Of a stretch of 23,128 nt of DNA, positions 21,626-23,128 are shown piece by piece. The notes under the pieces are model-generated. The model had not been told where the DNA came from, did no database searches, and worked only from the letters and a program-made list of their open reading frames with translations. A program made the position numbers and the translations under genes. Source of the DNA: Rodentolepis nana (taxonomy: Eukaryota > Platyhelminthes > Cestoda > Cyclophyllidea > Hymenolepididae); NCBI GenBank assembly GCA_900617975.1, contig UZAE01013378.1, positions 1 to 23,128 on the forward strand, in the 5' to 3' direction. How positions within the stretch are numbered: the first letter of the stretch is position 1; each line of letters begins with the position of its first letter.

Positions 21626-21820
21626 TGTCTTTAGAGCTGGACACCGAATCAGGTGGGTCTTCCTTGTCTTTAGGGCTGGACACCGAATCAGGTGGGTCTT
21701 CTCCTTGTCTTTAGGGCTGGACACCGAATCAGGTGGGTCTTCCTGTCTTTAGGGCTGGACACCGAATCAGGTGGGTCTTCTGTGTCTTTAGGGCTGGACA
21801 CCGAATCAGGTGGGTCTTCT
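21626..21820 (-). repeat. Five tandem copies of a ~39 bp LINE unit (block D)
   Basis: TGTCTTTAG(A/G)GCTGGACACC plus GAATCAGGTGGGTCTTC repeats at 21626, 21665, 21706, 21744 and 21783, steps of 39, 41, 38 and 39 bp. On the minus strand each unit encodes KTHLIRCPALKT-type residues, the right half of the zinc knuckle and the start of the C-terminal tail. The first unit has AGAGC where the other four have AGGGC. Confidence 0.9.
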
Positions 21821-21825
21821 CAAAT

Positions 21826-22995
21826 GTAGGTTACATAGAGGGCATGTGGGTTGAGTGTATACGTAGGTTACGAAGGGGGCTGGTTGAGTGTATACCCCTA
21901 TTCTGTGAAGGCGTTTTGCCAGGCAATCGTGTCCGGTCAGTGTGTCTTCTCCATTTCCTCATGCAGGTTACATAGGGGGCATGGCTTCTCCATTTCCTCA
22001 TGTAGGTTACATAGAGGGCATGTGAGTGTTTACTCCCAATCTGTGAAGGTGTTTTGCCAGGCAATGGCTCCTGTAGGTTACATAGAGGGTATGTGGGTTG
22101 AGTGTATACCATTTCCTCCTGTAGGTTACATAGAGGGGATGTGGGTTGAGTGTATACTCTTAGGTTACATAGAGGGCATGTGGGTTGAGTGTATACTCCC
22201 AGGCTACATAGAGGGCATGTGGGTTGAGTGTATTCTCCCAATATACCGAATCAGGTGGGTCTTCTCCATTTCCTCCTCTACGTTACATAGAGGGCATGTG
22301 GGTTGAGTGTATACTCCCGGGACACCGAATCAGGTGGGTCTTCTCCATTTCCTCTTGAAGGTTACATAGGGGGCATGTGGGTTGAGTGTATACTCCCAAG
22401 GCTACATAGAGGGCATGTGGGTTGAGTGTATTCTCCCAATATAATCAGGTGGGTCTTCTCCATTTCCTCATGTAGGTTACATTGGGGGCATGTGGGTTGA
22501 GTGTATACTCCCAATCTGTGAAGATGGGCATGTGGGTTGAGTGTATACTCCCAATCTGTGAAGGTCCATGTGGGTTGAGTGTATACTCCCAATCTGTGAA
22601 GGTGTACATGTGAGTTGAGTGTATACTCCCAATCTGTGAAGGTGTTTATAGGCAATCGTGTTCGGTACGTAGTCTAAACTCATCAACGGCTATCTGTGAA
22701 GGTGTTTTGTCAAGCAATCGTGTCCGGTACGAATCTGTGCAGAGGGCATGTGGGTTGAGTGTATACTCCCAGTCTGTGAAAGGGGGCTGAGCCGTTTCCT
22801 CCTGTAGGTTACATAGAGGGCATGTGGGTTTAGTTTAGGTTACATAGAGGGCATGTGGGTTGAGTGTATACTCCCCTCTGTGAAGGTGTTTTGCCAAGCA
22901 ATCGTGTCCGGTACGTTTGTGAGGGTTTTTTGCCAAGCAATCGTGTCCGGTACGTAGTCTAAACGGCTAATTCTTGCAGTGTTGATTACCATTCC
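21826..22995 (-). repeat. Large tandem array of GGCATGTGGGTTGAGTGTAT units (block E)
   Basis: The core, often preceded by TAGGTTACATAGAGG and followed by ACTCCCAATCTGTGAAGG, occurs at least sixteen times, exact or with small changes. Measured neighbour steps include 48, 39 and 39 bp (GGTTACA or GGCTACA at 22076, 22124, 22163, 22202), 40 bp (22360, 22400) and 40, 38 and 40 bp (GTGTATACTCCC at 22501, 22541, 22579, 22619). A second sub-block, CTGTGAAGGTGTTTTGCCA plus GCAATCGTGTCCGG, becomes common toward the right, where GTGTCCGG repeats at 22904 and 22943 (39 bp). Confidence 0.88.
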
Positions 22996-23038
22996 ATTGT
23001 TGTCGCACCAGTTCTTATTTTGAGTGCACACCTAAGAG

Positions 23039-23128
23039 CACTTTCTGTCCTCTCCTTAGCGTTTTTCTTAGTTTGGACACTTTCTGTCCTCTCCTGAACA
23101 TTTTTCTTAGGGGCGGAATACCATAGTA
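23039..23128 (-). repeat. Two 39 bp units at the right edge (block G)
   Basis: CTTTCTGTCCTCTCCT begins at 23041 and 23080, and TTTTTCTTAG begins at 23062 and 23101, both exactly 39 bp apart. The minus-strand frame entering from the right reads LRKMFRRGQKVSK then LRKTLRRGQKV, a 13-residue repeat. I do not recognise these residues. By position they should belong to the LINE upstream of the RTGHD block. Confidence 0.8.

Larger units (their letters stand above)
21156..23128 (-). mobile_element. Stuttered 3' end of a non-LTR retrotransposon (LINE), continuing past the window
   Basis: Read on the minus strand, this is the 3' end of a LINE. From right to left it runs through a coding tail, a stop at 21584-21586, a 3'UTR, then AAGGGCTAATGATAAATATC and CCTGCCATTTGAAATAAATA at the tail (left boundary about 21156). 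Successive segments are each tandemly repeated in place, so it looks like a complex minisatellite while the order of segments stays that of one ancestral element. No target duplication can be tested because the 5' side lies outside the window. The last ~70 bp match the SINE family's 3' end. Confidence 0.8.
21584..23128 (-). pseudogene. LINE ORF2-type C-terminal coding end, scrambled by tandem repeats
   Basis: Minus-strand translation gives the C-terminal end of a non-LTR retrotransposon polyprotein, beyond its reverse transcriptase. At 22322-22375 an intact knuckle reads CPLCNLQEEMEKTHLIRC (C-x2-C-x9-H-x3-C). At about 22881-22963 two in-frame 13-residue repeats read RTGHDCLAKNPHK then RTGHDCLAKHLHR, the block that precedes the knuckle in many arthropod LINEs. 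The ancestral order would be RTGHDCLAKHLHR, GVYTQPT, the knuckle, PALKTSKKARDTGKQED, stop at 21584-21586. VYTQPTCPLC-type units recur well over ten times in shifted frames, so no continuous product is possible. Just upstream of RTGHD the ELAV...FRL reading is broken by a small frameshift. Some knuckle copies have lost the last cysteine, for example to tyrosine near 22249. The reverse transcriptase and endonuclease would lie to the right, outside the window. Confidence 0.75.

Noticed and set aside
21733..22655. Repeat-protein genes of 80-151 codons across the array, on both strands
   Set aside because: They are shadow readings of the tandem LINE units. The meaningful frame is the minus-strand CPLC...HLIRC reading, and it is interrupted.
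21626..22995. CRISPR-like array
   Set aside because: The repeats are tandem segments of a LINE without unique spacers of constant length, in animal-type DNA.
1..23128. The other unique open frames of 60-119 codons
   Set aside because: At this AT content I estimate by hand a few dozen such frames by chance in six frames over 23 kb, about the number seen. None shows a known motif.

Overview
This window reads as AT-rich nuclear DNA of an invertebrate animal, and most of it is non-coding. Three things point to an animal, most likely an arthropod: dispersed short retroelements with 12-15 bp target-site duplications, the wording of a LINE C-terminus (RTGHDCLAKHLHR followed by a C-x2-C-x9-H-x3-C knuckle), and a worn transposase of a type common in arthropods. 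The host assignment is inference and other invertebrates are possible. No complete host gene is recognisable. The number of open frames of 60 codons or more is about what chance gives at this base composition (my own hand estimate), so frame length alone was not used as evidence.

Layout. Eight copies of one roughly 300-365 bp SINE-like family occur on both strands: 256-571 (+), 2026-2336 (-), 9434-9769 (+), 11882-12246 (+), 13668-13981 (-), about 15752-16048 (-), 18587-18853 (+) and 20347-20665 (-). Seven are framed by target-site duplications, and all keep both ends of the family. A tRNA-like Pol III promoter relic lies at 9173-9237. An internally deleted DNA-transposon remnant lies at about 4867-5420, with a helix-turn-helix half joined to a transposase C-terminus and no catalytic core. 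Two splice-bracketed open segments (10867-11028 and 20840-20975) are the best, still weak, candidates for host exons. A poly-C tract holding a single N (18201-18258) is an assembly seam.

The right end, 21156-23128, is the most unusual part. It is the 3' end of a non-LTR retrotransposon on the minus strand: A-rich tail, 3'UTR, stop codon, CCHC knuckle, then the RTGHDCLAKHLHR block. It is stuttered: successive segments of the element are each tandemly repeated in place, in the element's own order. The repeat step is very often 38-41 bp, most often 39, although the repeated sequences are unrelated to one another. The last ~70 bp of this LINE match the 3' end of the SINE family. The simplest reading is that this LINE, or a close relative, supplied the machinery that moved the SINEs.

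The remaining stretches between these elements show no gene I can support.
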